Assembly (NCBI GenBank): GCA_003210135.1
Contig: QCNK01000006.1
Location: 1 to 64,000 of the forward strand
Length of the DNA: 64,000 bases
Source: Prochlorococcus sp. AG-424-P23
Lineage (GTDB): Bacteria; Cyanobacteriota; Cyanobacteriia; PCC-6307; Cyanobiaceae
Reading direction: 5' to 3'
Each line of letters opens with the position of its first letter. Positions within the stretch are counted from its first letter, which is position 1. This document shows positions 36,458-46,443 of the stretch, piece after piece. Position numbers and translations under genes: made by a program. Below the pieces are notes generated by a model that did not search any database, had not been told where the DNA came from, and saw only the letters and a program-made list of their open reading frames with translations.

Positions 36458-37300
36458 ATGAAAGATAACAAAATGCAAATAACTAAAAATGAATCTTTAT
36501 CTAAGGTAGATGAGAAGTTTTGTGAGTTGAAAAATAATAAAAAATTAGCTTTAATGCCTTTCATAATGGCTGGGGATCCCAATATTGAAATAACGTCTGA
36601 GATCTTATTAAAGTTACAAGAAAATGGAGCTGACCTTATTGAATTAGGTATTCCTTACAGTGATCCACTTGCAGACGGACCTGTCATTCAAGTGGCGGCC
36701 TCTCGCGCCTTAAAGTCAGGTACCAACCCAAGAAAAGTAATTAACCTTTTAGAGTCTTTAAAAGGTAAATTAAATATTCCTATCATCCTTTTTTCTTATT
36801 TAAATCCATTACTATGTTTCGGCTTTGAAAAGTTTTGTGAGATAGCATCTAATGCTGGAGTTTCTGGACTGATAGTTCCTGATCTCCCTTTAGAGGAAGC
36901 TCATAAATTTTCTAAAATAGTTAGTAACCATTGTATGGACTTGATTTTATTAGTAGCTCCAACTACACCTTTTGAAAGAATGAGACAAATATCAAATCAT
37001 ACAAAAGGCTTCACTTATTTAGTAAGCGTAACAGGTGTCACTGGTGAGAGAAACAAAATGGAAAATAGAGTAGAAAATCTTATTGCAAAATTAAAAGATG
37101 TAAATAGCAATCCAATTGCTGTTGGTTTTGGGATATCCACCCCAGAGCATGTTAATAAAGTTCGTGAGTGGGGAGCAGATGGAGTAATTATTGGAAGTGC
37201 ATTTGTAAAACGAATTTCTAGTTCAAGTGAAAAAGATGTCGTTAATTATGTGGGTGAATTTTGTAAAGAAATGCGTTTAGCTGCTGATCAAAAAAAATAA
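36458..37300 (+). CDS. trpA: tryptophan synthase alpha subunit
   Basis: TrpA splits indole-3-glycerol phosphate to indole and glyceraldehyde-3-phosphate. Catalytic Glu62 (LIELGIPYSDP) and Asp73 (LADGPVIQ) are present, with the phosphate-binding GFGIST and DGVIIGSAF segments near the C-terminus. ATG at 36458 gives 280 residues; another ATG at 36473 would remove five. It sits downstream of ndhL and DUF3007 rather than with trpB, as other trp genes are scattered in this genome. Confidence 0.96.
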   Translation: MKDNKMQITKNESLSKVDEKFCELKNNKKLALMPFIMAGDPNIEITSEILLKLQENGADLIELGIPYSDPLADGPVIQVAASRALKSGTNPRKVINLLESLKGKLNIPIILFSYLNPLLCFGFEKFCEIASNAGVSGLIVPDLPLEEAHKFSKIVSNHCMDLILLVAPTTPFERMRQISNHTKGFTYLVSVTGVTGERNKMENRVENLIAKLKDVNSNPIAVGFGISTPEHVNKVREWGADGVIIGSAFVKRISSSSEKDVVNYVGEFCKEMRLAADQKK

Positions 37301-37381
37301 ATACTAAGATAACTTATTAATTAAAAAAATTAACCATAGGCAATTAATTAAAAATGATCTATCCATTTTATTTTGTTGTCT

Positions 37382-37738
37382 TTAAGATTCTTCTGTAGGT
37401 AATAATCTGATTTGTTTTCTTCCTAGCTTAATTTCGAATTCATCGCCTGCTTTTAAATCAAGAAGTGCTGTATACGCTTTCCCAATCAGAAGATTTCCGT
37501 TACCTTGAACTGTAGCTATATAACTAAGCTTTCTTCCACCTTTCCCAATACCTGCAACTCCAGAATCACCAAGATTAACCCCTTTTGCTTCTAAAAGTGC
37601 TTCATAAAATGCGGTAAAGTTTAAGCGCTCACCTCCGTTTTTCTTAGTGGAGACATATCCACAGGCCCGAACTAGGTCAGATTTGCTAACATCACCAAGT
37701 TCTTTAACTTTTGCAAGGAGATCGCTTCCAGTTAGCAT
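37382..37738 (-). CDS. cyAbrB family transcriptional regulator
   Basis: A 118-residue cyanobacterial AbrB-like protein. The N-terminal helical part (LLAKVKELGDVSKSDLVRACGY) and the C-terminal swapped-hairpin-like domain (LIGKAYTALLDLKAGDEFEIKLGRK) match cyAbrB proteins, which regulate carbon and nitrogen balance and bind DNA with low specificity. Cyanobacteria usually have two paralogues; one is seen here. It is oppositely oriented to trpA and stands alone. Confidence 0.9.
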   Translation of the reverse strand: MLTGSDLLAKVKELGDVSKSDLVRACGYVSTKKNGGERLNFTAFYEALLEAKGVNLGDSGVAGIGKGGRKLSYIATVQGNGNLLIGKAYTALLDLKAGDEFEIKLGRKQIRLLPTEES

Positions 37739-37835
37739 AATTAATTAAAAGAAAGTTGTATTAAATAACATAGCAATGTGTGTGTAATATATGCAATTAT
37801 TTAGTATGTATTTATTCTATTATTTATCTTTAAAA

Positions 37836-38105
37836 ATGGAAAAGTTTGTTGTTTTTGGAAAGTACTGTGAAGATGCAATTATTAAAAGGGAACCGTTTCG
37901 TAAACAACATCTTAAAAGACTTAAAAACTTAAAAGATCGAGATATTCTAGTTACATTAGGGCCAACAAAATGTACCAAATATTTGTTTGGAATTTTTAAT
38001 GCTAATGATGTAAATGAGTTGAAAGATCTTATTGAAGAGGATATATATTGGGAAAAAGGTATATGGATTAATTATGATATTTATCCCTGGATTCAGGCAT
38101 TTTAA
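37836..38105 (+). CDS. YciI-like domain protein
   Basis: An 89-residue protein from the ATG at 37836; the frame extends 15 hydrophobic residues upstream, but MEKFVVFGKY is the expected start of a YciI fold. The ferredoxin-like pattern with HLKRLKNLKDRDILVTLGP and a short C-terminal strand is visible. The family includes chlorophenol-degradation-like enzymes, but most are of unknown function. Moderately confident as a gene. Confidence 0.7.
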   Translation: MEKFVVFGKYCEDAIIKREPFRKQHLKRLKNLKDRDILVTLGPTKCTKYLFGIFNANDVNELKDLIEEDIYWEKGIWINYDIYPWIQAF

Positions 38106-38300
38106 ATATAATTTACTAAAAATATTTATGGTAATTGTTAACTATTAATTGAAAAAAAAATTAATTTAAGTGAAAATAATATTTCTACTTTATTAATTTA
38201 ATTATTTATTATATAAAAAGAATTAAAATGAAATTTATTTATAGGTTAGTTTTAGCGAGTTATATTATTTTTAACAAAAATATAATATTTTAAATAATAT

Positions 38301-38621
38301 TTATTCACAAATATCTTGATTTATCTGGTTTACTAATGAGTCGATATCTAATTGATTATATGGTGGTGTTTGTTTTGTTTCTCGATAATCATTCTTGATA
38401 TTGTTTAACCATTTTTGCTCAATCTTTATAAGATTTTTTGCAATATTAAACATGCCGCCTTTTTTATATAATTCTTTAATTTTGAGAATAATCTCAGAGG
38501 TTCTACTCGATTTGATATTTAATTCATTTGCTAAGTCTTTTTGAGTAAACCCATGAGATTTTAACCAATCTTTAATGAAGGAGATGAGTTCTTTTTCTTC
38601 CTGTGCAGATAATTTACTCAT
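38301..38621 (-). CDS. small helix-turn-helix protein
   Basis: A 106-residue protein with a helix-turn-helix near residues 25-45 (FTQKDLANELNIKSSRTSEIILKI) resembling phage or lambda-repressor-like domains, and a C-terminal polar tail. The ATG follows immediately on the TGA of the upstream YkvA-type gene (zero spacing), implying translational coupling. It likely acts as a local regulator or DNA-binding accessory. No target is apparent. About 195 bases downstream (38106-38300) hold nothing I can recognise. Confidence 0.6.
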   Translation of the reverse strand: MSKLSAQEEKELISFIKDWLKSHGFTQKDLANELNIKSSRTSEIILKIKELYKKGGMFNIAKNLIKIEQKWLNNIKNDYRETKQTPPYNQLDIDSLVNQINQDICE

Positions 38622-38990
38622 TCAAAAAAAAGGAAATAACTTATTAAGCTTATTCTCTGCTCTTGCTCTTATTGAAGGAGTCATATATTTGCTCCATATA
38701 CTAAGTACTGCTGTGAGAGCTACAAAATCATCACTAAAACCAACTAAAGGCATGAAGTCAGGAAAAAGATCAAATGGCATAATTAAATAGGCTAGAGCAG
38801 CCATTAATGAAACTCTTACTTGTGCTGGAGTATAAGGATCTAAAGCCATCTCCAAAACTTCTAAGGCAGGCTTGGCAATTGTTCTTCCTGCTTTAATAAG
38901 AATCTTGATAATGATATTTTCATCAAATGTTGAACTCTCTAAAACTTCAGCATCATAGATTTTTTCTTGGTTTTTGTAATCCTCTTTCAT
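38622..38990 (-). CDS. YkvA/DUF1232 family membrane protein
   Basis: A 122-residue protein whose central segment (YTPAQVRVSLMAALAYLIMPFDLFPDFMPLVGFSDDFVAL) is the DUF1232 signature, here read in parts: ALAYLIMPFDLFPD and GFSDDFVAL. It has one or two hydrophobic segments. Function of the family is unknown. It is the first gene of a coupled pair with the HTH protein, 37 bases downstream of the sigma factor gene, so the three may be one minus-strand transcript. Confidence 0.8.
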   Translation of the reverse strand: MKEDYKNQEKIYDAEVLESSTFDENIIIKILIKAGRTIAKPALEVLEMALDPYTPAQVRVSLMAALAYLIMPFDLFPDFMPLVGFSDDFVALTAVLSIWSKYMTPSIRARAENKLNKLFPFF

Positions 38991-39027
38991 CCCTATAAAT
39001 GAAATTTAAATATTTTTAATTGAATTT

Positions 39028-39951
39028 TTAGCTAATACTATCAACTAATCCATTCTGAATTCCTGCTTTTCTAAGTTTTCTTAAAGCACGTTGAACAACT
39101 TGTCGGCAATATTCCCTGCTACAACTCATATGCCTTGCAACTTCAGCTAAAGTTCTCCATTCATTTGAGCCGTCTAAACCAAATCTTAGACTTACTATCT
39201 TTCTTTCTTTTTCAGTTAAATTTGCTTTATCTAATAACTTCCAAGCCGAGGCTGTTCTTTCGGCTAATTCCGCTAACTCCATTGGAGCAACCTGATCACT
39301 TGGAAGAATGTCAACTAACTCGGAAGGATCTGATTTTGATTTGACAGTACCTTGGAGACTAACAGTGATGCTTCTCAATTCACAAGAAAGGAGTTCGTCA
39401 ATTTCCTCTTTGGTTATTTTCATTTCTTCAGCTAGCTCATCACTACTGGGTGGAATACCCTTAAGTTGCATAAGCTTTGATTTTGCTGATCTTAGTTTTG
39501 TTAGTTTTTCATTAATGTTAACTGGGATCCTAATTGTTCTACTTTGAGTTGATAATGCTCTATTTAAACCTTGCCTAATCCACCAATAAGCGTAGGTAGA
39601 AAATCTATGTCCTCTAGAAGGATCATATTTTTCTACGGCCCTTGTAAGACCTAATGTCCCCTCCTGAATTAAGTCCAGTAATTCTAATCCTTTCCCTTGG
39701 TATCTTTTAGCAAGATTGACAACTAGTCTTAGGTTGGCTGTTATCATCTCGTTTTTAGCTTTTTCACCAATTTTGATCTTTTTTCTTTCAGCTTCGGAAT
39801 ATTCACAGGCAGGACCCTTGCCACCTGCCTCTTGACATCTATTAACAAGTACTACCATTTCCTGGACTTTTCTGCCCATAGTGAGTTCTCTTTCGGGAGT
39901 CAAAAGTTGATGACGACCTATTTCACCAAGAAAATCGCTTAATGAACTCAC
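39028..39951 (-). CDS. group 2 RNA polymerase sigma factor (SigA-like)
   Basis: A 307-residue sigma-70 protein. Region 2 contains LLDLIQEGTLGLTRAVEKYDPSRGHRFSTYAYWWIRQGL-type residues (core binding and -10 recognition, described in parts), region 3 follows, and region 4 ends in EVARHMSCSREYCRQVVQRALRKLR, the -35 helix-turn-helix. The absence of the long non-conserved N-terminal part marks it as a non-essential group 2 factor. Cyanobacteria use these in light, nutrient and circadian responses. It is preceded by an A+T palindrome. Confidence 0.94.
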   Translation of the reverse strand: MSSLSDFLGEIGRHQLLTPERELTMGRKVQEMVVLVNRCQEAGGKGPACEYSEAERKKIKIGEKAKNEMITANLRLVVNLAKRYQGKGLELLDLIQEGTLGLTRAVEKYDPSRGHRFSTYAYWWIRQGLNRALSTQSRTIRIPVNINEKLTKLRSAKSKLMQLKGIPPSSDELAEEMKITKEEIDELLSCELRSITVSLQGTVKSKSDPSELVDILPSDQVAPMELAELAERTASAWKLLDKANLTEKERKIVSLRFGLDGSNEWRTLAEVARHMSCSREYCRQVVQRALRKLRKAGIQNGLVDSIS

Positions 39952-40024
39952 GATTTACCTCATTGTTGATACATTCAACTTATAGTCAATTCAGTAATAA
40001 GCCATACATGTAATAATTAATTAA

Positions 40025-40052
40025 TAATTAATTAATAATTATTAATTAATTA
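40025..40052. repeat. 28-bp A+T palindrome within an ATTAATTA tract
   Basis: Perfect 14-base arms meet between 40038 and 40039, inside a longer TTAATTAA-rich run (about 40011-40057). It lies about 75 bases upstream of the sigma factor gene and about 60 bases past the end of hisIE, all on the minus strand. It could be a hairpin, a protein-binding site or simply low-complexity sequence. Confidence 0.6.
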
Positions 40053-40111
40053 ATTAACATTTTTATTCAAATTTTTAGGTAAAAAAATAATAAATTATAG
40101 ATTTTAATTAT

Positions 40112-40771
40112 TTAATTTTTTCTTCTTGATTCTAGAACAGCAAGTACATCTCTCCAATCAACGCCTTTATGCATAAGGGCTACTTGCATATGATAAATTA
40201 AATCAGCAGCTTCATTTGAGATTGAATTTTTATCATTATCTTTGCAAGCCATTATAAATTCTGCAGATTCCTCTCCTATTTTTTTTAAAATAGTATTACT
40301 ACCTTTTGTTAATAAATGATTTGTGTAACTTTTTTCTGATGGATTTATTGATCTTTCGTTGATTGTATTGAATAATTCAGAGCAAATATTTGAGAAGGGA
40401 GTTGTTTTTTTCTCTTTTTCATCACTTTGATTAATTTTGATTTCGTTGAAAAAACAACTTTTTTCCCCAGTGTGACATGCTCCTGAACCATTTTGTTCAA
40501 TCAAAAGGATTAGGGCATCATTATCGCAGTCGAATCTTATCTCCTTAAGTATTTGGGTACTTCCACTTGTAGCTCCTTTTCTCCAAATTTCGGATCTTGA
40601 TCTACTCCAATAATGAACGTTTTTGGTTTCAAGTGTCATTGTCAAAGATTCTTTGTTCATCCAAGCAAGCATAAGAATTGATCCGTCAAGCCAATCTTGT
40701 GCTATTGCAGGGATTAATCCATAATTATCAAAGCGTAGATCCTCTATCGAAAAATTAGTTGAATAAGTCAT
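40112..40771 (-). CDS. hisI: bifunctional phosphoribosyl-AMP cyclohydrolase / phosphoribosyl-ATP pyrophosphatase
   Basis: HisIE carries steps two and three of histidine synthesis in one chain of 219 residues. The N-terminal HisI domain has DGSILMLAWMNKESL, the metal-binding DCDNDALILL and the zinc-ligand CHTGEKSCFF. The C-terminal HisE domain has KKIGEESAEFIMACKD and the helix EAADLIYHMQVAL. A polar linker separates them near residues 115-130. It is unlinked to hisG. Confidence 0.95.
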   Translation of the reverse strand: MTYSTNFSIEDLRFDNYGLIPAIAQDWLDGSILMLAWMNKESLTMTLETKNVHYWSRSRSEIWRKGATSGSTQILKEIRFDCDNDALILLIEQNGSGACHTGEKSCFFNEIKINQSDEKEKKTTPFSNICSELFNTINERSINPSEKSYTNHLLTKGSNTILKKIGEESAEFIMACKDNDKNSISNEAADLIYHMQVALMHKGVDWRDVLAVLESRRKN

Positions 40772-40834
40772 TATGTTCGGTATGTTAAATCCTACTCAAT
40801 GTGTTTTATTAAAAATTATCCTAACAGTTAATTG

Positions 40835-41305
40835 ATGTTTATTCATTCTCTGAAATTTTCATGCAGTAAAAGTTACGAGGATTTCCCCTGTTCACATAGG
40901 CAATGGCGCCATGAAGGACACTGCAGATTTGTGCATGGATATTCAAGATCATTCACCTTTTGGTTCACTGCAAAAAAATTAGACCTAAATGGTTTTGTCG
41001 TCGATTTTTCAAGTCTAAAGCCCCTAGAAAATAGACTAAAGGAGCAATTTGACCATACTTTTCTAATAAATAAAGATGACCCTTTGCTCAATTACTGGGA
41101 AAAATTAAATGACTTAGATGCTTTAGATCTGAGAATTATGGATAATGTGGGAATGGAGTTCACCTCTGAATTAATTTGGAGATGGGCTAATGAATACTTA
41201 CAGGATAAGGATAAGGGCAGAACATGTTGTTGGAAAACAGAATCAAAAGAAAATAAATCGAATAAAGCAAGTTATGAGGAAATTCCTGATTGGTTCAAAT
41301 CTTAG
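40835..41305 (+). CDS. divergent QueD/6-pyruvoyl-tetrahydropterin synthase family protein
   Basis: A 156-residue T-fold protein (ATG at 40835; a TTG lies one codon upstream). It has the GHCRFVHGYSRSF segment, NGFVVDFSSLK and FDHTFL of the QueD/PTPS family, with nucleophile Cys30 and Asp73-His74. However, where the family has His-Gly-His for zinc, this protein has His34-Gly-Tyr36. The N-terminal CSHRQWRHEGHC is like a subfamily seen in other bacteria. It could make 6-carboxytetrahydropterin for queuosine or another pterin product from FolE's substrate; activity is uncertain. Confidence 0.75.
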   Translation: MFIHSLKFSCSKSYEDFPCSHRQWRHEGHCRFVHGYSRSFTFWFTAKKLDLNGFVVDFSSLKPLENRLKEQFDHTFLINKDDPLLNYWEKLNDLDALDLRIMDNVGMEFTSELIWRWANEYLQDKDKGRTCCWKTESKENKSNKASYEEIPDWFKS

Positions 41306-41354
41306 ATATAAGTTGTTAAATTTCAAATCATATAGAATTCTTTAATTTAGATCT

Positions 41355-43940
41355 TTAATCAACAATTATCTCTCCATTAGCCAGATAAATATTAATCTCG
41401 TCTTTATTAAGGTAATGATTATTCAATATATTGTTTGAAATTTTTGTCTCAATTTGTTTTTGAATAATTCTTTTTAAAGGTCTTGCACCATAGGCATGAT
41501 CGAAACTATTTTCGACCAGTTGGTTAATTGCCTCATCCGTAATTTTGAATTTTAGGTTTTTTTTGTTTAGTCTTTTTTCTAAATTTTGAAGCTGGATTTT
41601 TGCAATTTCTTTTACGTCATCTAATTCTAGATTTTTAAAAATAACTATTTCATCAAGTCGATTTAAAAACTCGGGCTTGAAAAATTTTTTAAGTTCATAA
41701 TCTACAACTTTTTTAATTTCACTTCTATCTTCTTTCCTAACTGATAAATCATTTATTGATTGACTTCCCAAATTACTTGTGAGAACAATTATTGAATTTT
41801 TGAAATTTATTGTACGACCTTGACCATCTGTAATGATTCCATCATCAAGAACCTGTAAGAGAATATCTAAGATATCTTTGTGAGCTTTCTCTATTTCATC
41901 TAGAAGTATTAATGAATAAGGATTTTTGCGTACAGCTTCAGTTAGTTGACCGCCTGATTCGAAACCTAAATATCCAGGAGGCGCACCTATGATTTTGCTA
42001 ACTGAATGCTTTTCCATATATTCAGACATATCTAGTCTTGTAATTGAAGAATTTGAATCGAATATAATTTTTGCTGTCACTTTACTCAGCTCTGTTTTTC
42101 CAACACCAGTTGGACCTAAAAAGAGGAAGCTGGCTAATGGCTTGCTTGGATCATTTAGACCAGTCCTTGATCTCTTAATGGAATCAGTAACAGCTCTAAT
42201 TGCACTATCTTGACCAATTATTTTTTCTTTAAGGATCGACTCTAGGCTTAAGAGCTTATCTTTTTCTGACTGGTTTAAGTTTTGAACTGGAATTGAGGTC
42301 CACTTTGAGACAACTTCTGCAATATCATCAAAAGTCACCTCTTGTCTTAAAAGACTTGTCTCTCCATTTTTTTGAGAATTTACTAGAAACTGACCTTTTT
42401 CTTTTAATTTTTTTTGTAACGAATTTAAAGTCCCAAATTCCAATTCTGCTGCTTTATTTAGATCGAAACTCCTTTTGGCTTGATCTATTTGTAATTGGAT
42501 GGATTCAATTTCTTCTTTTATGGTGCTAATCTCATTAATTTCATCTTTTTCTTTTTTCCATTTAGTGCCTAATTCTTCCTGTCTATCTTTAAGTGAAATA
42601 AGTTCATTATTGATTTTTTTTAATCTTTCTACAGAAAAATCATCTGTTTCTCTTTTTAAAGATAATTTTTCCATCTCAAACTGAAGAACTTTTCGATCAA
42701 TTTCATCAATTTCTTCTGGTTTGGAAGTTATGACCATATTCAATCTTGAGGCTGCTTCATCGATTAAATCTATTGCTTTGTCAGGAAGAAATCTATCGTT
42801 AATATATCTCTCGCTAAGGGTGGCAGCCGCAACTAAAGCATTATCAGAAATTCTCACACTATGATGAACTTCATATCTTTCTCTCAATCCTCTTAATATT
42901 GATACAGTATCTTCTATTGAGGGAGCATCAATTTTTATTTTCTGAAATCTTCGTTCTAAGGCAGGATCTTTTTCTATATTTTGTTTGTGTTCATTAATAG
43001 TTGTAGCACCGATACATCTAAGTTCTCCTCTTGCAAGCATTGGTTTTAAAAGATTGCTTGCATCTAAAGAACCTCCACTGGCACCTGCACCAACTACTGT
43101 ATGAATTTCATCAATAAAAAGAATTATCTTACCTTCTGATTCTTTTACTTTCTTTAGGACATTTTTTATTCTTTCTTCAAATTCACCACGATATTTTGTT
43201 CCAGCTAAAAGAGAACCCATATCTAATGAAATTAGTTGCCTATTTTGTAATGCAGAAGGTACATCGCTATTAATAATTCTTTGAGCCAACCCTTCCACTA
43301 TGGCTGTTTTACCAACCCCAGGTTCTCCAATAAGAACGGGATTATTTTTTGTTCTTCTACTCAATATTTGAATTGTTCTTCTAATTTCCTCATCTCTACC
43401 AATAACTGGATCTAAAATGCCATCCCTTGCTGATTGAGTCAGATCAATACCATATTTATCTAAAGACTCATTAGAAGTATCAAATTCATTTTTTACTGCT
43501 GGATCTGACTTCATTTTCTTTATAGTTTCAAGAAATTCTGGAATACCTTTTTGATTTAAAATTTGAAATCCATATTTATTATCATAAGTGAAACCGTAAA
43601 CTAAGTGTTCTGTTGATATCACTACATCATTTAAAGTATTTTTAATATCATTCGACTTCAAAAATATTTTGTGAAGAGTATCACCAATATATAAATTATC
43701 TTGCTTATTTTTCATTTTTGCCTTCGCATTTAATGAAGCAATTATTTCCGTCTCAAGATCTTTTAGATTTAAATTATTTTTTTTTAAAATTTTTTTTGTA
43801 ATCTTGTCATTTTTTATAAGAGCTAATAATAAATCATCAGAGTCTACATTTTGTTGATAATTTTTATATGCAATTTCTTTAGCAAAAATAAAACAGCTCC
43901 AAGCAGAATTAGAAAATTCGCTTGAAACTATTTTCATCAA
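41355..43940 (-). CDS. clpB: ClpB-type AAA+ disaggregase
   Basis: A full-length Hsp100 protein of 861 residues that threads aggregated proteins with DnaK. It has an N-terminal repeat domain (1-150), the first AAA module with Walker A at 205-212 (GEPGVGKT) and [10 protein letters not shown], the coiled-coil middle domain of ClpB (about 400-530), and the second AAA module with GPTGVGKT and [11 protein letters not shown]. The middle domain sets it apart from ClpC. The N domain diverges from classical ClpB, so this may be the second paralogue (ClpB2). Its stop is near queD tail-to-tail. Confidence 0.92.
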   Translation of the reverse strand: MMKIVSSEFSNSAWSCFIFAKEIAYKNYQQNVDSDDLLLALIKNDKITKKILKKNNLNLKDLETEIIASLNAKAKMKNKQDNLYIGDTLHKIFLKSNDIKNTLNDVVISTEHLVYGFTYDNKYGFQILNQKGIPEFLETIKKMKSDPAVKNEFDTSNESLDKYGIDLTQSARDGILDPVIGRDEEIRRTIQILSRRTKNNPVLIGEPGVGKTAIVEGLAQRIINSDVPSALQNRQLISLDMGSLLAGTKYRGEFEERIKNVLKKVKESEGKIILFIDEIHTVVGAGASGGSLDASNLLKPMLARGELRCIGATTINEHKQNIEKDPALERRFQKIKIDAPSIEDTVSILRGLRERYEVHHSVRISDNALVAAATLSERYINDRFLPDKAIDLIDEAASRLNMVITSKPEEIDEIDRKVLQFEMEKLSLKRETDDFSVERLKKINNELISLKDRQEELGTKWKKEKDEINEISTIKEEIESIQLQIDQAKRSFDLNKAAELEFGTLNSLQKKLKEKGQFLVNSQKNGETSLLRQEVTFDDIAEVVSKWTSIPVQNLNQSEKDKLLSLESILKEKIIGQDSAIRAVTDSIKRSRTGLNDPSKPLASFLFLGPTGVGKTELSKVTAKIIFDSNSSITRLDMSEYMEKHSVSKIIGAPPGYLGFESGGQLTEAVRKNPYSLILLDEIEKAHKDILDILLQVLDDGIITDGQGRTINFKNSIIVLTSNLGSQSINDLSVRKEDRSEIKKVVDYELKKFFKPEFLNRLDEIVIFKNLELDDVKEIAKIQLQNLEKRLNKKNLKFKITDEAINQLVENSFDHAYGARPLKRIIQKQIETKISNNILNNHYLNKDEINIYLANGEIIVD

Positions 43941-44000
43941 TCAAAATATAATTATGACTGTAATAAGTATTTAGTAAAAACTACTGAAGTATTAAATGAT

Positions 44001-44351
44001 TTATTCAACAATAACTTTACCTACCATTCCGGCGCCTCTATGTGGCTCGCAATAGTAATCATAAGTTCCAGCAGTATCAAATGTTTCTTCCCAAGACTCT
44101 CCTGGAGCAAAAGCTAGATCCGCATGACTTAATTCCTCATGCCCATCAAAAACAGCATTGTGAGGGGCAAGTTTATTATTGACGAATTTAACTGTATCAC
44201 CAGCACTAATGGTTACTGTACTTGGTTCAAATGCAAGCATTCCAGCATCCGTTCCAAGTTTTACTTCAACAGTTTTAGCTGAAACTGATGAAATTCCTAG
44301 ACCTAGAGTTAAAACTATTGCGAATAACCCTGCAAAGATTGAACGTAACAT
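44001..44351 (-). CDS. petE: plastocyanin precursor
   Basis: Plastocyanin carries electrons from cytochrome b6f to photosystem I in the thylakoid lumen. The 116-residue precursor has a Sec-type signal (residues 1-25, cleavage after VSA) and the type 1 copper ligands His64 (PHNAVF), Cys101, His104 and Met109 in [12 protein letters not shown]. The mature chain is about 91 residues, slightly short. The upstream 59 bases include a weak 5-bp hairpin (44383-44397) and TATATA elements. Confidence 0.96.
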   Translation of the reverse strand: MLRSIFAGLFAIVLTLGLGISSVSAKTVEVKLGTDAGMLAFEPSTVTISAGDTVKFVNNKLAPHNAVFDGHEELSHADLAFAPGESWEETFDTAGTYDYYCEPHRGAGMVGKVIVE

Positions 44352-44410
44352 AATTAAAATTTACTTATTTATATATATTACAAGGCTTTGGGAGCCTAAC
44401 TGTGAGAATT

Positions 44411-45394
44411 TTAATTGTTATTACAGCTTGGTAACTTTGATAACCTTAAAATATCATTTAGTGATTTGGCATAACTTTTAAGTTTGAAAGTCTCAGGATT
44501 AGTGATGGGGACATGATTAAAGTCATATTTCTTGATACTGAAGCTATCCCAAGGGGTGGTTTGAATGGGAAGAATTCTTAATAATATTTTTAGAATTTTT
44601 TTTGTAAGGGGTATCGCAAAATATCTCTTCATATTGTTCCAGTTTAAAAGAGTAATTATGGCATGATCAATTGAAATGAATTTTTGACCTAGGACAAATT
44701 TTCTAAAGCCTTGGTATTGCTCTTCTTTATGATTTTTAATTAGAAACCCACAAATCTGGGCGATATCATTTGCGTGTATAAAGTGAAATTTAGAATCGAG
44801 TTTTAAAAATCTTGCTAACCAAAGCCATTTGCCGATTTCTTTCAATCCACTAGTTAAATAACTTACGGGATATTTACTTTTTTTTCCAAGATTTCCTCCA
44901 AAAACCAAGGTAGGGAAAATAGCGAAAGTTTTTTCTGCAAATGAGCTTTCTCTAAGTCTCTGGAAACATTCATATTTTGTTTGAATATACTCTGTTCCAT
45001 AAATTAATGATTCCCTCATTAATTCTGTTTGCTTATCAAGAATACTAGCTGTTGAAAAATAAATAATCTTTTCTAACTTGTCAATATCAAGCATTTCAAG
45101 TAATTCTTCAAAGGCTTTAATGTTTACTTCATAGGCTCTTCTTGGATCTCCCCAAGCTGTAGCAGTATGTATTAGGTAATTAATTTGACTAATTTCCTTT
45201 TTATACCTATGTGATTCCCTAATGTCACACACTATTAACTTGACTTTTTTATTTTCTTGAACAGAAATTGGCAACTTACTTTTGTCTCTTACCATTAAAT
45301 AAAGCCTAAATTTTGTGTTTTTTAAAAACCAATCAACTAAATATTGGCCAACACATCCATTCGCACCTGTGATTAATAAGTTTTTATATGCCAA
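44411..45394 (-). CDS. NAD-dependent epimerase/dehydratase (extended SDR)
   Basis: A 327-residue extended SDR. The Rossmann motif GANGCVG lies near residues 10-16, the catalytic YIQTK (YxxxK) in the middle, and a C-terminal substrate domain follows. It resembles nucleoside-diphosphate-sugar epimerases, but steroid or flavonoid-type relatives fit equally, so the substrate is unknown. It lies between hemE and petE on the same strand, eight bases after the hemE stop. Confidence 0.85.
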   Translation of the reverse strand: MAYKNLLITGANGCVGQYLVDWFLKNTKFRLYLMVRDKSKLPISVQENKKVKLIVCDIRESHRYKKEISQINYLIHTATAWGDPRRAYEVNIKAFEELLEMLDIDKLEKIIYFSTASILDKQTELMRESLIYGTEYIQTKYECFQRLRESSFAEKTFAIFPTLVFGGNLGKKSKYPVSYLTSGLKEIGKWLWLARFLKLDSKFHFIHANDIAQICGFLIKNHKEEQYQGFRKFVLGQKFISIDHAIITLLNWNNMKRYFAIPLTKKILKILLRILPIQTTPWDSFSIKKYDFNHVPITNPETFKLKSYAKSLNDILRLSKLPSCNNN

Positions 45395-45402
45395 GACTTT
45401 GA

Positions 45403-46443
45403 CTAGTAAGTGAGTTTTTTACCATGTTCAAAAAATGTTTGAGCATTTTCTTCTGGAGTCCCAGGTAAAATCCCATGACCTAAATTAAGAATATATTTTC
45501 TGTCTTTAATTTTATTGAAAGTATTATCTATCCTTTCTTTTATTGATTCTTTGTTTCCAAACAAAATACCAGGGTCAACATTACCTTGAATTCCTATCCC
45601 GCTAGGGATTCTCTTACAAGCCTCTTCAATATCTACTGTCCAGTCTAATGAGATTATATCGACTCCAGTTTTTGCCATTCTTTCTATGACACCAGCACTT
45701 CCTGAAATGTAAAGGATTACTGGTGTTTCTGGGTATTCCGCTTTTACAATGTCAACAACCTTTTTTTGATACGGCCCAGCAAAGATATCGTAATCTTGTG
45801 GGCTTAGTTGACCAGCCCATGAATCAAAAATTTGTACTACTTGAGCTCCAGATTTTATTTGATATTTAAGATATTCACCAATGCATTTTGCAAAATGATC
45901 AAGAAGTTTATGAAGTAAATCTGGTTCTTTAAAAGCCATTGACTTTATTAAAGAATAATTTTTACTGCTTTTACCTTCAACTACATATGCGGCTAGAGTC
46001 CAAGGCGCGCCAACAAAACCTAAAACTGTTGCCTCATTATTCACATCTTTTTTTAGTGAAGAAAGAACTTGCCCAACAAAACTTAAACTCTCACTTGGAT
46101 TTAATTCTTTTAAATTTTCTATTTGGTTAAGAGTTCTTATTGGGTCCTCAATTATTGGACCTTTACTTTCTATTATTTCAAAATTTATGCCCATCCCTGG
46201 AAGAGGGGTGAGAATATCTGAAAAAAGGATCACTCCATCCGGTTTGAAAGCATGAAAAGGCTGCATTGAAATCTCATATGATAGTTCTGGATTTTCAGAC
46301 CTCTCTCTAAAACTTGGGTAACGCTCCCTTAAATCTCTATAGATTTTCATATATCTTCCTGCTTGCCTCATCATCCATACTGGTGGCCTATTTACTTTGT
46401 TACCTAATGCAGCAGAAAGTAGTAGTGGTAAGTTTTCACCCAT
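45403..46443 (-). CDS. hemE: uroporphyrinogen decarboxylase
   Basis: HemE removes four carboxyl groups from uroporphyrinogen III to give coproporphyrinogen III, on the route to haem and chlorophyll. The 346-residue barrel has the substrate-binding [13 protein letters not shown] and the catalytic-site [13 protein letters not shown], both invariant in the family, and the C-terminal [14 protein letters not shown]. It is upstream of an epimerase gene. It feeds the chl genes near 8-14 kb. Confidence 0.97.
   Translation of the reverse strand: MGENLPLLLSAALGNKVNRPPVWMMRQAGRYMKIYRDLRERYPSFRERSENPELSYEISMQPFHAFKPDGVILFSDILTPLPGMGINFEIIESKGPIIEDPIRTLNQIENLKELNPSESLSFVGQVLSSLKKDVNNEATVLGFVGAPWTLAAYVVEGKSSKNYSLIKSMAFKEPDLLHKLLDHFAKCIGEYLKYQIKSGAQVVQIFDSWAGQLSPQDYDIFAGPYQKKVVDIVKAEYPETPVILYISGSAGVIERMAKTGVDIISLDWTVDIEEACKRIPSGIGIQGNVDPGILFGNKESIKERIDNTFNKIKDRKYILNLGHGILPGTPEENAQTFFEHGKKLTY

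Noticed and set aside
38228-38293. A 21-codon ORF in the spacer after the YciI-like gene
   Set aside because: Too short, with no ribosome site or known small-protein match. The whole spacer is extreme A+T sequence.
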